DNA of 64,000 nt. Origin: Brachybacterium paraconglomeratum. GTDB taxonomy: Bacteria > Actinomycetota > Actinomycetes > Actinomycetales > Dermabacteraceae. The translations under genes and the position numbers were made by a program. Shown one piece after another: positions 35,970-43,848 of the stretch. Location of the stretch: NCBI RefSeq assembly GCF_003994255.1, contig NZ_ML133851.1, forward strand, positions 842,391-906,390, given 5' to 3'. The notes under the pieces were generated by a model, which was not told the origin of the DNA, did not search any database, and saw only the letters and a program-made list of their open reading frames with translations. The first letter of the stretch is position 1. The number at the start of each line of letters is the position of its first letter.

Positions 35970-37031
35970 CTAGCCGCGGCGCGGCCCGGGGCCGTCGGCG
36001 GTCGCGGGGGCGAGCAGCCCGGCGAAGCGGGCGAGTGCCGCGGGGCCGACGACGTCCTCCTCCCCCAGCGGGACCTCCTGGCACGGCACCTCGGGCAGCG
36101 CGGAGTGGAGGGTGGCGAGATGCTCCCCCTCCACCGCGCGGCGGCGGGCGAGGAAGTCCCCGCGGTCCGAGGGCGAGCGCTTGTTCACCACGAGCGCGCC
36201 GACGTGGACCCCGGTCCGGGTGAGCTCCTCGTGCAGCTCGATCGTCTCGAGCACCGGCAGCCGTTCGGCCGCCAGCACGATCGCGAAGGAGGTGACGGCC
36301 GGGTCGGTGAGGGTCTCCCGCAGTCCGGCGAGCCGGTCGCGGCGGCGCAGCAGGATCGCACGGATCTCCTCGTCCCGCTCCTCGAGCGGGTCCCGCGGCG
36401 CGGTGGAGCCGAGCACGGAGGCGCCGAGGTCGCCCTCCCCTCGTCGGCCGGGTCCGCGCCGTTCCAGTCCGCGCCGTGCCGCGCCCAGCCGGGCGGACTT
36501 CTCCCGCCGGGCGAGCAGCCCGTCGGTCCAGGCGGTCATCACCTCCGGCAGCGCCATCAGGCGGGCTGTGTGGCCGCTCGGGGCGGTGTCGAGGACGACC
36601 AGGTCGAACTCCTCCCGCCCCCGCTCGACCAGCTCGGTCATCCGCTCGAGCACCGCGGCCTCGTGGGTGCCCGGGGAGCGGCGGGAGAGGTCCATGTGCT
36701 TGTCGACCTCGCCGTGGAGGGTGCGGGGCATGAGCCGCTTGAGGGTGGTGGCGACGTCGCGCAGGTGCTGGTCGGTGGTCGCGTCGGGGTCGATCTCGAT
36801 GCCGTGGACCGCTCCGCCGCCCGCCCCGTCGGCCAGCGGCGTGACCCGGTCGCCGATGCGCCGCTCCCACAGATGGCCGAGGTTGTGGGCGGGGTCGGTC
36901 GAGACGACCAGGACGCGCCTGCCGGACCGGGCGGCGTCGAGAGCGACCGCCGAGGCGATGGTCGTCTTGCCGACCCCGCCCTTCCCGCCGAGGAACAGCA
37001 CGCGGCGGGACTGCGCGAGGCTCAGCAGCAT
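35970..37031 (-). CDS. ArsA/GET3-type P-loop ATPase
   Basis: 353 aa. Deviant Walker A GGKGGVGKTTIASAVALDAA at residues 15-34, STDPAHNLGHLW switch-type motif and VVLDTAPSGHTARL. It belongs to the ArsA/TRC40 ATPases, but the absence of an ArsB, ArsR or ArsD gene argues against arsenite efflux. It overlaps the cory-CC-star gene by 10 bp and stands last in a three-gene operon after cstA, so it probably acts on, or is targeted by, the small C-terminal Cys-Cys protein. Confidence 0.88.
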   Translation of the reverse strand: MLLSLAQSRRVLFLGGKGGVGKTTIASAVALDAARSGRRVLVVSTDPAHNLGHLWERRIGDRVTPLADGAGGGAVHGIEIDPDATTDQHLRDVATTLKRLMPRTLHGEVDKHMDLSRRSPGTHEAAVLERMTELVERGREEFDLVVLDTAPSGHTARLMALPEVMTAWTDGLLARREKSARLGAARRGLERRGPGRRGEGDLGASVLGSTAPRDPLEERDEEIRAILLRRRDRLAGLRETLTDPAVTSFAIVLAAERLPVLETIELHEELTRTGVHVGALVVNKRSPSDRGDFLARRRAVEGEHLATLHSALPEVPCQEVPLGEEDVVGPAALARFAGLLAPATADGPGPRRG

Positions 37032-37285
37032 CGGTACTCCTCCAGCGGCGAGCGCTCCATCCCCATCCTGCGGTGCCAGTCATGGAAGCCGTCGTAGAGG
37101 ACCGGGAGCAGCTCGGCCGTGTAGTAGGAGGCGGGGTTCGGGACGCCGAGCATCTCGCTCATCACGAGCATGCGGAACAGGTCGTCCTCGTCCCGCTGCG
37201 CGCGGGCGAAGGTGCGCCGGTAGGGGCCGACGTAGAACTCGTGCAGCCCCTCGGCCAGGGCGCGCAGACGGGACGAGGCCGTCAT
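37022..37285 (-). CDS. cory-CC-star small protein
   Basis: 87 aa ending in Cys-Cys and stop. The sequence has HEFYVGPYRRTFARAQRDED, GVPNPASYYTAELLPVLYDGFHDWHRRMGME and ends EEYRCC, fitting the actinobacterial family named for that terminal Cys-Cys. It starts within the stop of cstA (ATGA) and overlaps the ArsA-like gene. In many bacteria CstA is followed by a small YbdD/DUF466 protein needed for transport; this protein may be its counterpart, with ATPase help. That analogy is an inference. Confidence 0.8.
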   Translation of the reverse strand: MTASSRLRALAEGLHEFYVGPYRRTFARAQRDEDDLFRMLVMSEMLGVPNPASYYTAELLPVLYDGFHDWHRRMGMERSPLEEYRCC

Positions 37286-38985
37286 CGGACCGAGGAGTCC
37301 TCGAGCGGCTCCTCGTCGGCGCCCTCGACCTCGGGCGGCTCCGTCCGGGCGCGGGTCAGCGCGATCGCGGACTCGACGATCACCCACACCGCGGCGACGA
37401 GGATGATGACGTCGAGCACCAGCAGCAGCCAGCTGCCCTCGGCCGCGTACTGACCCACCTGCACCAGCAGCGCGAACACGCTCACGAAGAGCACGAACAG
37501 CAGCGGCAGCAGGACCGGCAGCACCGGGCGACGCTTGCGGGTGAGCATCACGGCGAGGATCGCCAGGGTCAGCGCGGCGAGGATCTGGTTGGTGGTGCCG
37601 AACAGCGGCCAGATCACCATGCCACCAGTGCCCCCGGAACCGGCGCCGAAGGCGAGGGCCAGGCACACCACGAGCACGATCACGGTCGCGACCAAGGTGC
37701 CGAGCCGCAGGCCCAGGATCTGCCCGATCTCCTGGACCACGAAGCGCTGCAGGCGCACCCCGGTGTCCATGGTGGTGGCGGCGAAGAGCACCGCCATGGT
37801 GGCGAGGATCGTGGCGGACAGAGAGGTCGGGATGCCGAGGCCCGCGTTCAGGATGGAGCCGCCGCCGGCGACGAACGCCTCGACGCCGCCCTCGTTGAAC
37901 GCGGAATAGACCGCCTCCCAGTCGGCGAGGGTGCGGAAGCCGGCGGTGGTCGCGATGATCGCGCCGAGCGCGAGCAGGCCCTCGCCCACGGCGCCGAAGT
38001 AGCCCACGAACCGCGCGTCGGTCTCCTTGTCCAGCTGCTTGGAGGAGGTGCCGGAGGAGACGATGCCGTGGAAGCCGGAGATCGCGCCGCAGGCGACGGT
38101 GACGAACAGCAGCGGCATCATGCCCGGGGTCCCCTCGGGCACGGCCTGGTTGAGCATGGGGGCGACGACCTCGGGGCGGAAGATCAGCACCGCGCCGTAC
38201 AGCAGGGTCAGGCCGACGAACAGCTGCAGGCCGTTGATGTAGTCGCGCGGCTGCAGCAGCACCCACACCGGCAGCATCGAGGCGATGCCCGCGTAGAGGA
38301 ACAGCACCAGGATCCAGAACGGCTCGGCGCCGATGCCGAGGAAGCCCTCCGGCAGCGCGACGGGGAACCGGTCGCCGAGCAGGATCAGGCTGTACAGGGC
38401 GACCACGCCCACCACCGACACGATCGGCAGGTTCCATTTCAGGCGGTAGATCGCCTGCCCCACCAGCACCGCGACCACGAGCGCTCCCCAGGTGGGGATC
38501 ACGGCCGACGGGGTCGAGACCAGCAGCCCCGAGATCACCACGGCGAAGACCGTGTTGACCATGAGCAGCAGCAGGAAGATCACCACGAGGAACAGCCGGC
38601 TGCCGCGGCGGCCGATGTACTTCGCGGCGAGGGTGCCGATGGACTGGCCGCGGTTGCGGGTCGAGGCCCACAGCGCGCCGAGGTCGTGCATGCCCGCGAA
38701 GAACACGGTGCCGAGGGTGACCCAGAGGAAGGCGGGGCCCCAGCCCCAGATCACGGCGACGGCGGGGCCGACGATCGGCGAGGCGCCGGCGACGGAGGTG
38801 AAGTGGTGGCCCCACAGCACGAACTTGTTGGTGGGGACGTAGTCGACCCCGTCCTGCAGCTCATGGGCGGGGGTGCGGAAGTCGGCGTCGAGCCGGTACA
38901 CCTTCTTGGAGAGATAGCGCGAGTACAGCAGGTAGCCGGCGATCATCATGCCGACTCCCACGATGGCGAGGACCAGGGAGTTCAC
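37282..38985 (-). CDS. cstA: Carbon starvation protein A, peptide/pyruvate transporter
   Basis: 567 aa, GTG start with AAGGA upstream. About 16 hydrophobic segments; typical motifs include GHHFTSVAGASPIVGPAVAV, GHDLGALWASTRNRGQSI-like segment, ACGAISGFHGIVSSGTSSK and GGTGGMVIWPLFGTTNQ. Known role: uptake of peptides and/or pyruvate under nutrient starvation. First gene of an operon with the Cys-Cys protein and an ArsA-like ATPase, overlapping by ATGA. Confidence 0.93.
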   Translation of the reverse strand: MNSLVLAIVGVGMMIAGYLLYSRYLSKKVYRLDADFRTPAHELQDGVDYVPTNKFVLWGHHFTSVAGASPIVGPAVAVIWGWGPAFLWVTLGTVFFAGMHDLGALWASTRNRGQSIGTLAAKYIGRRGSRLFLVVIFLLLLMVNTVFAVVISGLLVSTPSAVIPTWGALVVAVLVGQAIYRLKWNLPIVSVVGVVALYSLILLGDRFPVALPEGFLGIGAEPFWILVLFLYAGIASMLPVWVLLQPRDYINGLQLFVGLTLLYGAVLIFRPEVVAPMLNQAVPEGTPGMMPLLFVTVACGAISGFHGIVSSGTSSKQLDKETDARFVGYFGAVGEGLLALGAIIATTAGFRTLADWEAVYSAFNEGGVEAFVAGGGSILNAGLGIPTSLSATILATMAVLFAATTMDTGVRLQRFVVQEIGQILGLRLGTLVATVIVLVVCLALAFGAGSGGTGGMVIWPLFGTTNQILAALTLAILAVMLTRKRRPVLPVLLPLLFVLFVSVFALLVQVGQYAAEGSWLLLVLDVIILVAAVWVIVESAIALTRARTEPPEVEGADEEPLEDSSVR

Positions 38986-39164
38986 GAGGAGTCGTCCTTC
39001 GGGGCGGGGGCGGGAAGCGCGGCCGCCGTGGTGCGGGGACGGGCGACCTCCCTCGGCCTCCGGCTCCTCCGCGTCCTCGTCGAGCGCGTGGGTCCACTCT
39101 AGGGCAGGGGCCCGGCCGACGCACGGAGCTCGAACTCCGCACCGGCGCCGGGAGACCGAGTCGC

Positions 39165-40262
39165 TCAGCCCCGTCGGCGGCGCGCCCCGGCGGCGAGCTC
39201 GCGCAGCGCCTCCTCGGTCGCGTCCCAGCCCATGCAGGCATCGGTCACCGAGCGGCCGCGGACGAGCCCGACGGGGCCGACCTCGGGGTCGAGCTTCTGC
39301 GCGCCGCCGAGGAGGTTGCTCTCGAGCATGATCCCGGCGATCGCGGCGCCGTCGGTCGCGACCTGCTCGGCCAGCAGCCCCGCGACCTCGCGCTGGCGCA
39401 CGTGGTCCTTGCCGCTGTTGGCGTGGGAGGCGTCGATGATCAGGCGCTGCGGCAGTCCGGCCGCCTCAAGCCGACCCGCGGCCTCCGCGACCTGGGCGGG
39501 AGCGAAGTTCGGTCCGTCGGCCCCGCCACGCAGGATGAGGGAGAGGTCGGGGTTGCCGGTCGTGGCGACCAGCGCCGCCCTCCCGTCGGCCCCGATGCCG
39601 AGGAAGGACTGCGGGGCGGAGGCCGCGCCGAGCGCGTCGAGCGCGACCTGGATCCCGCCGTCGGTGCCGTTCTTGAACCCGATCGGCATGGACAGCCCCG
39701 AGGCGAGCTGGCGGTGGATCTGCGACTCGGTGGTGCGCGCCCCGATCGCGCCCCAGCTGACGAGGTCGGTGATGTACTGGGGACTGATCGGCTCGAGGAA
39801 CTCGGTCGCGGCGGGCAGGCCGAGCGCGGTGACGTCGCGGAGGAAGGCGCGGGCCGTGCGCAGCCCCGCGGCGATGTCGTGGGAGCCGTCCAGGTGCGGG
39901 TCGTTGATCAGGCCCTTCCAGCCGACGGTGGTGCGCGGCTTCTCGAAGTAGGTGCGCATCACCAGCAGCAGGTCGTCCTGCATCTCGGCGCGCAGCTCGG
40001 CGAGCCCTCGGGCGTAGTCGAGCCCCGCCTCCGGGTCATGGATCGAGCAGGGGCCGACGACGACCAGCAGGCGGTCGTCCGCGCCGGCGAGCACGTCGCG
40101 GATCTGCTCGCGGTGCGCGGCGACCTGGGCGGCGGAGACGCCGGTCAGCGGCATCTCGGCGCGGAGCTCGGCGGGGGTGGGCAGCGCGGTGAAGCTCGCG
40201 ACGTGGCGGTCGGGGGCGACGTCGGTGTCGGCCTGGACGGTGGTGGTGGCGAGAAGGGTCAT
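39165..40262 (-). CDS. aroG: 3-deoxy-7-phosphoheptulonate (DAHP) synthase, type I
   Basis: 365 aa. Catalyses phosphoenolpyruvate plus erythrose 4-phosphate to DAHP, the first step of the shikimate pathway. Hallmarks: VVVGPCSIHDPEAGLDYA, MRTYFEKPRTTVGWKGLINDP, GARTTESQIHRQLASGLSMP, GFKNGTDG, and a C-terminal DASHANSGKDHVRQ. Class I (AroF/G/H) length. GGAGGA lies upstream of the ATG. A 19-residue leader peptide with Trp, Phe and Tyr codons and alternative hairpins lies 111 bp upstream, so attenuation by aromatic amino acid supply is expected in addition to feedback inhibition. Confidence 0.94.
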   Translation of the reverse strand: MTLLATTTVQADTDVAPDRHVASFTALPTPAELRAEMPLTGVSAAQVAAHREQIRDVLAGADDRLLVVVGPCSIHDPEAGLDYARGLAELRAEMQDDLLLVMRTYFEKPRTTVGWKGLINDPHLDGSHDIAAGLRTARAFLRDVTALGLPAATEFLEPISPQYITDLVSWGAIGARTTESQIHRQLASGLSMPIGFKNGTDGGIQVALDALGAASAPQSFLGIGADGRAALVATTGNPDLSLILRGGADGPNFAPAQVAEAAGRLEAAGLPQRLIIDASHANSGKDHVRQREVAGLLAEQVATDGAAIAGIMLESNLLGGAQKLDPEVGPVGLVRGRSVTDACMGWDATEEALRELAAGARRRRG

Positions 40263-40320
40263 GGATCCTGTCCTCCGGGTGGGGGCGGACCCGCTGCTGC
40301 AGAGCCCGCCGGGAATGGCG

Positions 40321-40346
40321 AAGGGCAGAGCGGATGCTCTGCCCTT
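40321..40346 (-). terminator. Attenuator terminator-type hairpin before the DAHP synthase gene
   Basis: AAGGGCAGAGC and GCTCTGCCCTT are perfect 11-bp arms with a 4-nt loop. It lacks a U tract on the coding side but is well placed, 59 bp before the gene's start and after the leader peptide. It can be displaced by a competing stem upstream. Confidence 0.6.
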
Positions 40347-40403
40347 GTCGGCTCTGGAGAGGGTCGGTGGCGCTATACGGCGGCCGGCCCCTCCGGAGCC
40401 GAC
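40347..40403 (-). promoter_or_regulatory. Competing RNA stem of the aromatic attenuator
   Basis: On the minus strand, GTCGGCTCCGGAGGGG (40403-40388) overlaps the end of the leader peptide and can pair with CCCTCTCCAGAGCCGAC (40363-40347) over about 15 pairs with one mismatch. It would form the pause/antiterminator alternative to the hairpin at 40321-40346 depending on ribosome position. Structure is by eye. Confidence 0.5.
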
Positions 40404-40432
40404 TTCGCATAGAACTGCCAACGCTTCTGCAT
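40373..40432 (-). CDS. Aromatic-amino-acid leader peptide (DAHP synthase attenuator)
   Basis: 19-codon open frame beginning MQKRWQFYAK, with Trp, Phe and Tyr codons clustered at positions 5-8 (W-Q-F-Y), the three end products of the pathway controlled by the next gene. It stops with TAG 111 bp before the synthase start. No ribosome binding site is visible; TAGGGT lies 7 nt upstream, so the leader is probably translated from a leaderless transcript. Ribosome stalling on these codons would choose between the two RNA structures downstream. An analogous leader (AroR) is known before an aromatic biosynthesis gene in Corynebacterium. Confidence 0.75.
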   Translation of the reverse strand: MQKRWQFYAKSAPEGPAAV

Positions 40433-40439
40433 GGGAGGG

Positions 40440-40445
40440 ACCCTA
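40440..40445 (-). promoter_or_regulatory. Putative -10 element for the leader transcript
   Basis: TAGGGT on the minus strand, ending 7 nt before the leader ATG at 40432; consistent with transcription starting at or next to that ATG. Confidence 0.5.
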
Positions 40446-40596
40446 CACGCCTCCGGCGCCCGCGACATCTCGGGAGTCGAGGAGGAGAAGTGAGGCCGAG
40501 CCGATCGACCGGAGGGTCGGACGGCGTGCAGGGGCGGCGCGTAGGCTCGAGCCATCGCACGGGAGCCGTGCGTCCACTCGATCGAGGAGGTCCGCG

Positions 40597-40797
40597 ATGA
40601 GCACCGACGAGAAGTTCGAGAACAGCAAGGACAAGCTGGGCGGCCAGGCCAAGGAGGGCCTCGGCAAGCTGACCGGCGACAAGGAGACCCAGGCCGAGGG
40701 CCAGGCCCAGCAGGGCAAGGCCGACGCGAAGGACAAGCTCCAGGACGCCCGCGACACCGTCAAGGGCGCGCTGAACGGCCTCGATAAGAAGGACTGA
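40597..40797 (+). CDS. CsbD-family stress protein
   Basis: 66 aa, very Lys/Asp/Glu/Gly-rich, lacking Cys and with no hydrophobic core: SKDKLGGQAKEGLGKLTGDKETQAEGQ. Full family length. CsbD-like proteins accumulate in general stress; molecular role unknown. GAGGAGG just upstream fixes the start; TAGGCT near 40546 is a possible -10, here with a normal untranslated leader. Confidence 0.9.
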   Translation: MSTDEKFENSKDKLGGQAKEGLGKLTGDKETQAEGQAQQGKADAKDKLQDARDTVKGALNGLDKKD

Positions 40798-40830
40798 TCG
40801 CCGCCGGGCCGAGGCCCGAGGCACGTCTCC

Positions 40831-40870
40831 GTCGATGAGGGCGGCTCCATCGGGTGGGGCCGCCCTCGTC
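40831..40870 (+). terminator. Hairpin terminator after csbD-like gene
   Basis: GAGGGCGGC (40837-40845) and GCCGCCCTC (40859-40867) pair perfectly and the stem can extend by about four more pairs including one G-U. It lies between the csbD-like gene and the end of the convergent gene, so it can serve both. No long U tract. Confidence 0.6.
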
Positions 40871-40926
40871 GCGCGCTCCGGCGTCACCGCCGCGCGGAGC
40901 CACGGGGCTCACGGCCACGGTGACGC

Positions 40927-41820
40927 TCAGTCGGGATCCTCGAACATCTCCAGCGCGCCGTACGCCTCGACCATCACCTCGACGGTGCCGAGATACCGGA
41001 CGGCCTGCCCGTCCGGGAGCGGCTCCCGGTGCAGCAGCCCGTAGGCGGCGAGCGTGCCGAGGTCGCGCTCCGCCTGCCAGTACCGGTTGATCTCGTCCAT
41101 GTCCGGGTCGCCGGCGGGATCGGCCGGCACCAGGCCCTGATCGAGGGCGATGCGGATCGTCGCCGGGAGCAGGAGCCCGCCGGGCGCGACCGTGTGCAGC
41201 AGGGCGGTGAAGGTGTCCGAGCCGCCGAACAGCCCACCCTCCTCACCGCCCTGTCGAAGGCTCTCGAGGACCAGCAGCACGATCACGGCGCGGGCGAAGC
41301 GGACGAAGGCCACCGGATGCTCGGACCGCGCCGCCGCGGGCACCATCCCCTCTCCGGGCACGACCTCGCCGCCGCTCACTCTGAGCCACTTCCCGGCGAT
41401 CAGGGAGTTCCAGGGGCCGACGATCGCCCCGATCTCGCGCATCGAGACCGGCTCCTGCTCGTCGAGGTCGAGGTCCATGGCCGCCGCGAGCGCGCGCACG
41501 TCGGCCGGGTCGAGCTCGCCCTCCGAGGTGAGCGGACGGCCGGAGCCGATGTGCTCGAGCAGGGTCACGGCCCTGCGCACCAGCGGGATCCGTGCGAGCG
41601 ACTCGGCCGCGTCCCGCGGGTCCTCGTCGACCGCATGGACCAGGTCCTCGTGCCGCAGCCCGTCCTGGGGGAGGAACCACGGCCAGCCGGTGAGCGCGGC
41701 GGCGTCGGCGGGCGCGGCGTTCTCGGCCTCCGGTGCCGGGGCGGCGGAGAAGACGACCGACAGGTCGTCGGGAACGGGGCGGTCATCTCGCGAGCTGTGC
41801 GTCTCCCTCATGACGTCCAT
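40927..41820 (-). CDS. Uncharacterised protein similar to the C-terminal part of pRiA4b ORF-3-like proteins
   Basis: 297 aa, acidic, with no recognised domain. Its middle (RPLTSEGELDPADVRALAAA, followed by a VGPWNSLIAGKWLRV stretch) follows the same pattern as residues 290-360 of the protein at 61807-63222 (IPLTGAGYLRPADVEAASAV…LQRAGILRKHKGALLFT). This suggests a stand-alone version of that C-terminal domain. Function unknown. The start has no good ribosome binding site; an ATG three codons downstream is equally possible. Confidence 0.65.
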   Translation of the reverse strand: MDVMRETHSSRDDRPVPDDLSVVFSAAPAPEAENAAPADAAALTGWPWFLPQDGLRHEDLVHAVDEDPRDAAESLARIPLVRRAVTLLEHIGSGRPLTSEGELDPADVRALAAAMDLDLDEQEPVSMREIGAIVGPWNSLIAGKWLRVSGGEVVPGEGMVPAAARSEHPVAFVRFARAVIVLLVLESLRQGGEEGGLFGGSDTFTALLHTVAPGGLLLPATIRIALDQGLVPADPAGDPDMDEINRYWQAERDLGTLAAYGLLHREPLPDGQAVRYLGTVEVMVEAYGALEMFEDPD

Positions 41821-41865
41821 GATGACGGCGCGCCGTGCCGGTGGCGATCGCCGAGGACGTGAGGG

Positions 41866-42396
41866 TCAGCGCTCCTTCGGGGTGCGGGTCTCCGCGCTGA
41901 GGAACCAGGCCTGCTGCTCGAGCTTCTCGATGATCCCGTGCAGGATGTCCGCGGAGGTGGGATCCGCCTCGTCCACCTCGTCGTGGACCGAGCGCATCGT
42001 GCCCACGGTCCCCTCGATGGACGCAGTCATCAGGTCGATCGCATCGTGCGTGAGCACCTCGCCCTGGGGGAACTCGGGCAGCGTGCTCTGCTCGGCGACC
42101 ACCGCCGGGCGGGCATCGGGCGCGGCGTGGAGGGCGCGCATGCGCTCGGCGACGTCGTCGGCGCTCGTGCGGGCGATGGCGACCACCTCGTCGAGGTTCA
42201 GGTGCAGGTCACGGAAGTTCGGGCCCACGATGTTCCAGTGCGCCTGCTTGCCCACGAGGTGCAGGGCCGTGAGGTCCACCAGGACGGCCTGGAGATTCTT
42301 GGTGAGTGCGGCGGGGGCGAGGAAGCCCTGCTCGGCGTTCTCGCGCCCGGTGCGCGTCGATCCGGCCGGATCGGGGACGGTGACGGTGTCATTCAT
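41866..42396 (-). CDS. dps: Dps-family ferritin-like DNA-protecting protein
   Basis: 176 aa with an AAGGAGG ribosome binding site. Dps ferroxidase motif KQAHWNIVGPNFRDLHLNLDE has the conserved His, Asp and Glu at the dimer interface; the C-terminal helix EKLEQQAWFLSAET matches the family. It forms dodecameric shells that oxidise and store iron and can bind DNA under starvation or peroxide stress. The N-terminus has about 35 extra residues of a kind often seen in actinobacterial Dps. Confidence 0.93.
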   Translation of the reverse strand: MNDTVTVPDPAGSTRTGRENAEQGFLAPAALTKNLQAVLVDLTALHLVGKQAHWNIVGPNFRDLHLNLDEVVAIARTSADDVAERMRALHAAPDARPAVVAEQSTLPEFPQGEVLTHDAIDLMTASIEGTVGTMRSVHDEVDEADPTSADILHGIIEKLEQQAWFLSAETRTPKER

Positions 42397-42710
42397 GAGA
42401 GGTCCTCCTTGTCGATGACCTGCGCGATCCGCGAGGTCCACGGACCGCGATCACTGCTCGGCACGCTAATCAGCGGCACCGGGCACGGCAAGATTCCGGG
42501 CCGAGCGGTCGAGGTGGCGCCCGCCGGCGGGCGCCGCAGGAGGGCCGAGATCCGGCACGGCAGGAAGGACGGCGCGTCCTGATCGGGCGGGGCAGTGCCG
42601 TGCAGGCCCGGCCAGTGCTTCCGAGCCGCGTGCCTGTGTTTCCAGTGCCGCGCGCGCGTCGGCTCTTGTGCCCGGCTGCGAGCCCGACGCCTCGCACCCT
42701 GGGCTACGGG

Positions 42711-42766
42711 CCCCGTTCCTCGCACTCTGGTCCTCGAGCCCCGTTCCTCGCGCCCTGGTCCTCGAG
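42711..42766. repeat. Two tandem 28-bp repeats
   Basis: Units at 42711-42738 and 42739-42766 differ at only two positions (CCCCGTTCCTCGCACTCTGG… versus …GCGCCCTGG…), each ending TCCTCGAG; a third, degenerate unit precedes them. No spacers separate the units. Confidence 0.85.
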
Positions 42767-42780
42767 CCATGGTCGAGTAC

Positions 42781-42834
42781 TGGCGTGTGGCGTACCAGTA
42801 CGCCTATATAGGCATAGCGGTACGCCATGCGCCA
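42781..42834. repeat. 54-bp imperfect palindrome
   Basis: 27-base arms match at 22 of 27 positions around the centre GCCTATATAGGC; the left arm starts TGGCGTGTGGCGTACC and the right arm ends GGTACGCCATGCGCCA. Lower GC than its surroundings. Its role is unknown: transcription-factor site, terminator-like cruciform or the end of a past insertion are possible. Confidence 0.75.
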
Positions 42835-42896
42835 TCACCTGACCACATGCGGCACGCACCCCCGGCAGGAGGACGCCGGGGCGGCCGTGGACCGTC

Positions 42897-43547
42897 TCAG
42901 ATTTCGATCTCGCGCCCGTCCTCGGTGCGCAGCTGGAGAACGAAGCGAGAGCCGGGGCCCTCGTGGACCGGAGCGACGCCGTCGCCGAGGTCGAGCGCGG
43001 CCAGCGCCTTCTTCAGCGGCTCGGGCTTGACCTCGATGCGCTCGAAGGAGACCAGCTCGATCGTGGGCAGGTCGGTGAGGCCGGGCTGCTCGGTGGTGCC
43101 CCAGTCGATGAGGAAGGGGACGCCGTAGTTGCGCGGGGCGCGGGCCTGCGTGAGCCGCCACTGCAGCAGCTCGCCGCCCGCCGTGGTGCGGGAGAGGTCC
43201 TCGACGGGGCCGGGATCGACGCCGGCGGCGCGGGAGCGCTCGGCGACCTGGTCGATGCCCTCGGGGTGCACGGCGTAGGTGATCAGGGTGGGGCGCTTCA
43301 GCCGGTTGATGCTGAAGGTCTTCGGCAGCTCCTCCCCCTCGCGCTCCGGGTCGGGGCCGATCAGCTCGAGGTAGTGCGGGCGTCGCTCGCCGCCGACGGT
43401 GAGGGCGACCAGGGCGTTCGCGGTGCCGGTGGGGTGACTGCCGCCGGGTGCGGGGGTGACGCCGGTGAGCTCGCGGAACCACTCGACGGTCTCGGCGAGG
43501 TCGGGGCCGGCGATGACGATGTGGTCGAGCAGATGGGGGACGGACAT
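42897..43547 (-). CDS. VOC-family (glyoxalase-like) protein
   Basis: 216 aa from the ATG with an AAGGAG ribosome binding site; the longer frame adds only low-complexity residues. A glyoxalase-like pattern begins LLDHIVIAGPDLAETVEWFRELTG, with PHYLELIGPD and LLQWRLTQARAP, matching the actinobacterial glyoxalase-like domain. Substrate and metal use are not determinable; likely a cytoplasmic lyase or dioxygenase-fold enzyme. Confidence 0.8.
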   Translation of the reverse strand: MSVPHLLDHIVIAGPDLAETVEWFRELTGVTPAPGGSHPTGTANALVALTVGGERRPHYLELIGPDPEREGEELPKTFSINRLKRPTLITYAVHPEGIDQVAERSRAAGVDPGPVEDLSRTTAGGELLQWRLTQARAPRNYGVPFLIDWGTTEQPGLTDLPTIELVSFERIEVKPEPLKKALAALDLGDGVAPVHEGPGSRFVLQLRTEDGREIEI

Positions 43548-43848
43548 GGTGCTCCTTCGTCCGGGGTGGGGCGGGTGTGCCCAGCCTGCCACCTCGCGCG
43601 GCCGGGATGAGCATCGGCCGCGTCGGTGCGGTCATAGGCGTCGACGTGCCAGGGCACCACGAGCGGGAGGCCCGTTGCCCTCCCCCTCGCCGCGCAGTAC
43701 CGTCGAGATCAGCTCCACCCGCCTGCCGACGGGCCGCCCGCCCGCTGGTCAGGCACAGTCCGCGGAGGGCGCCCGGGCGGTGCGTCCCGGCACCCTTCCT
43801 TGGTCATGGGCGCTCTGTTCGCCCACCATTCCAGGAGGTCGCCAGGCC
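43548..43848. other. Divergent intergenic region
   Basis: About 300 bases between the VOC gene and the FAD oxidase gene, which are transcribed apart. Apart from the ribosome binding sites at both ends (AGGAGG at 43833-43838 for the oxidase) I see no gene, repeat or clear operator. Confidence 0.5.

Larger units (their letters stand above)
42397..42896. other. Gene-free, repeat-bearing intergenic region
   Basis: 500 bases without a supportable gene. Contents: the dps promoter end, a stretch with many GGGCC/CCCGG blocks, two 28-bp tandem repeats (42711-42766) and a 54-bp imperfect palindrome (42781-42834). Open frames on both strands start near the palindrome but their products are arginine-rich and low in complexity. 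Confidence 0.6.

Noticed and set aside
35970..37031. Arsenite efflux ATPase
   Set aside because: No ArsB, ArsR, ArsD or ArsC genes nearby; operon partners point elsewhere.
42711..42766. CRISPR array
   Set aside because: The 28-bp units abut directly with no spacers, and no cas genes are seen.
42466..42828. Frames starting near the palindrome on both strands
   Set aside because: Similar starts arise from the palindrome itself; products are low-complexity and lack ribosome binding sites.
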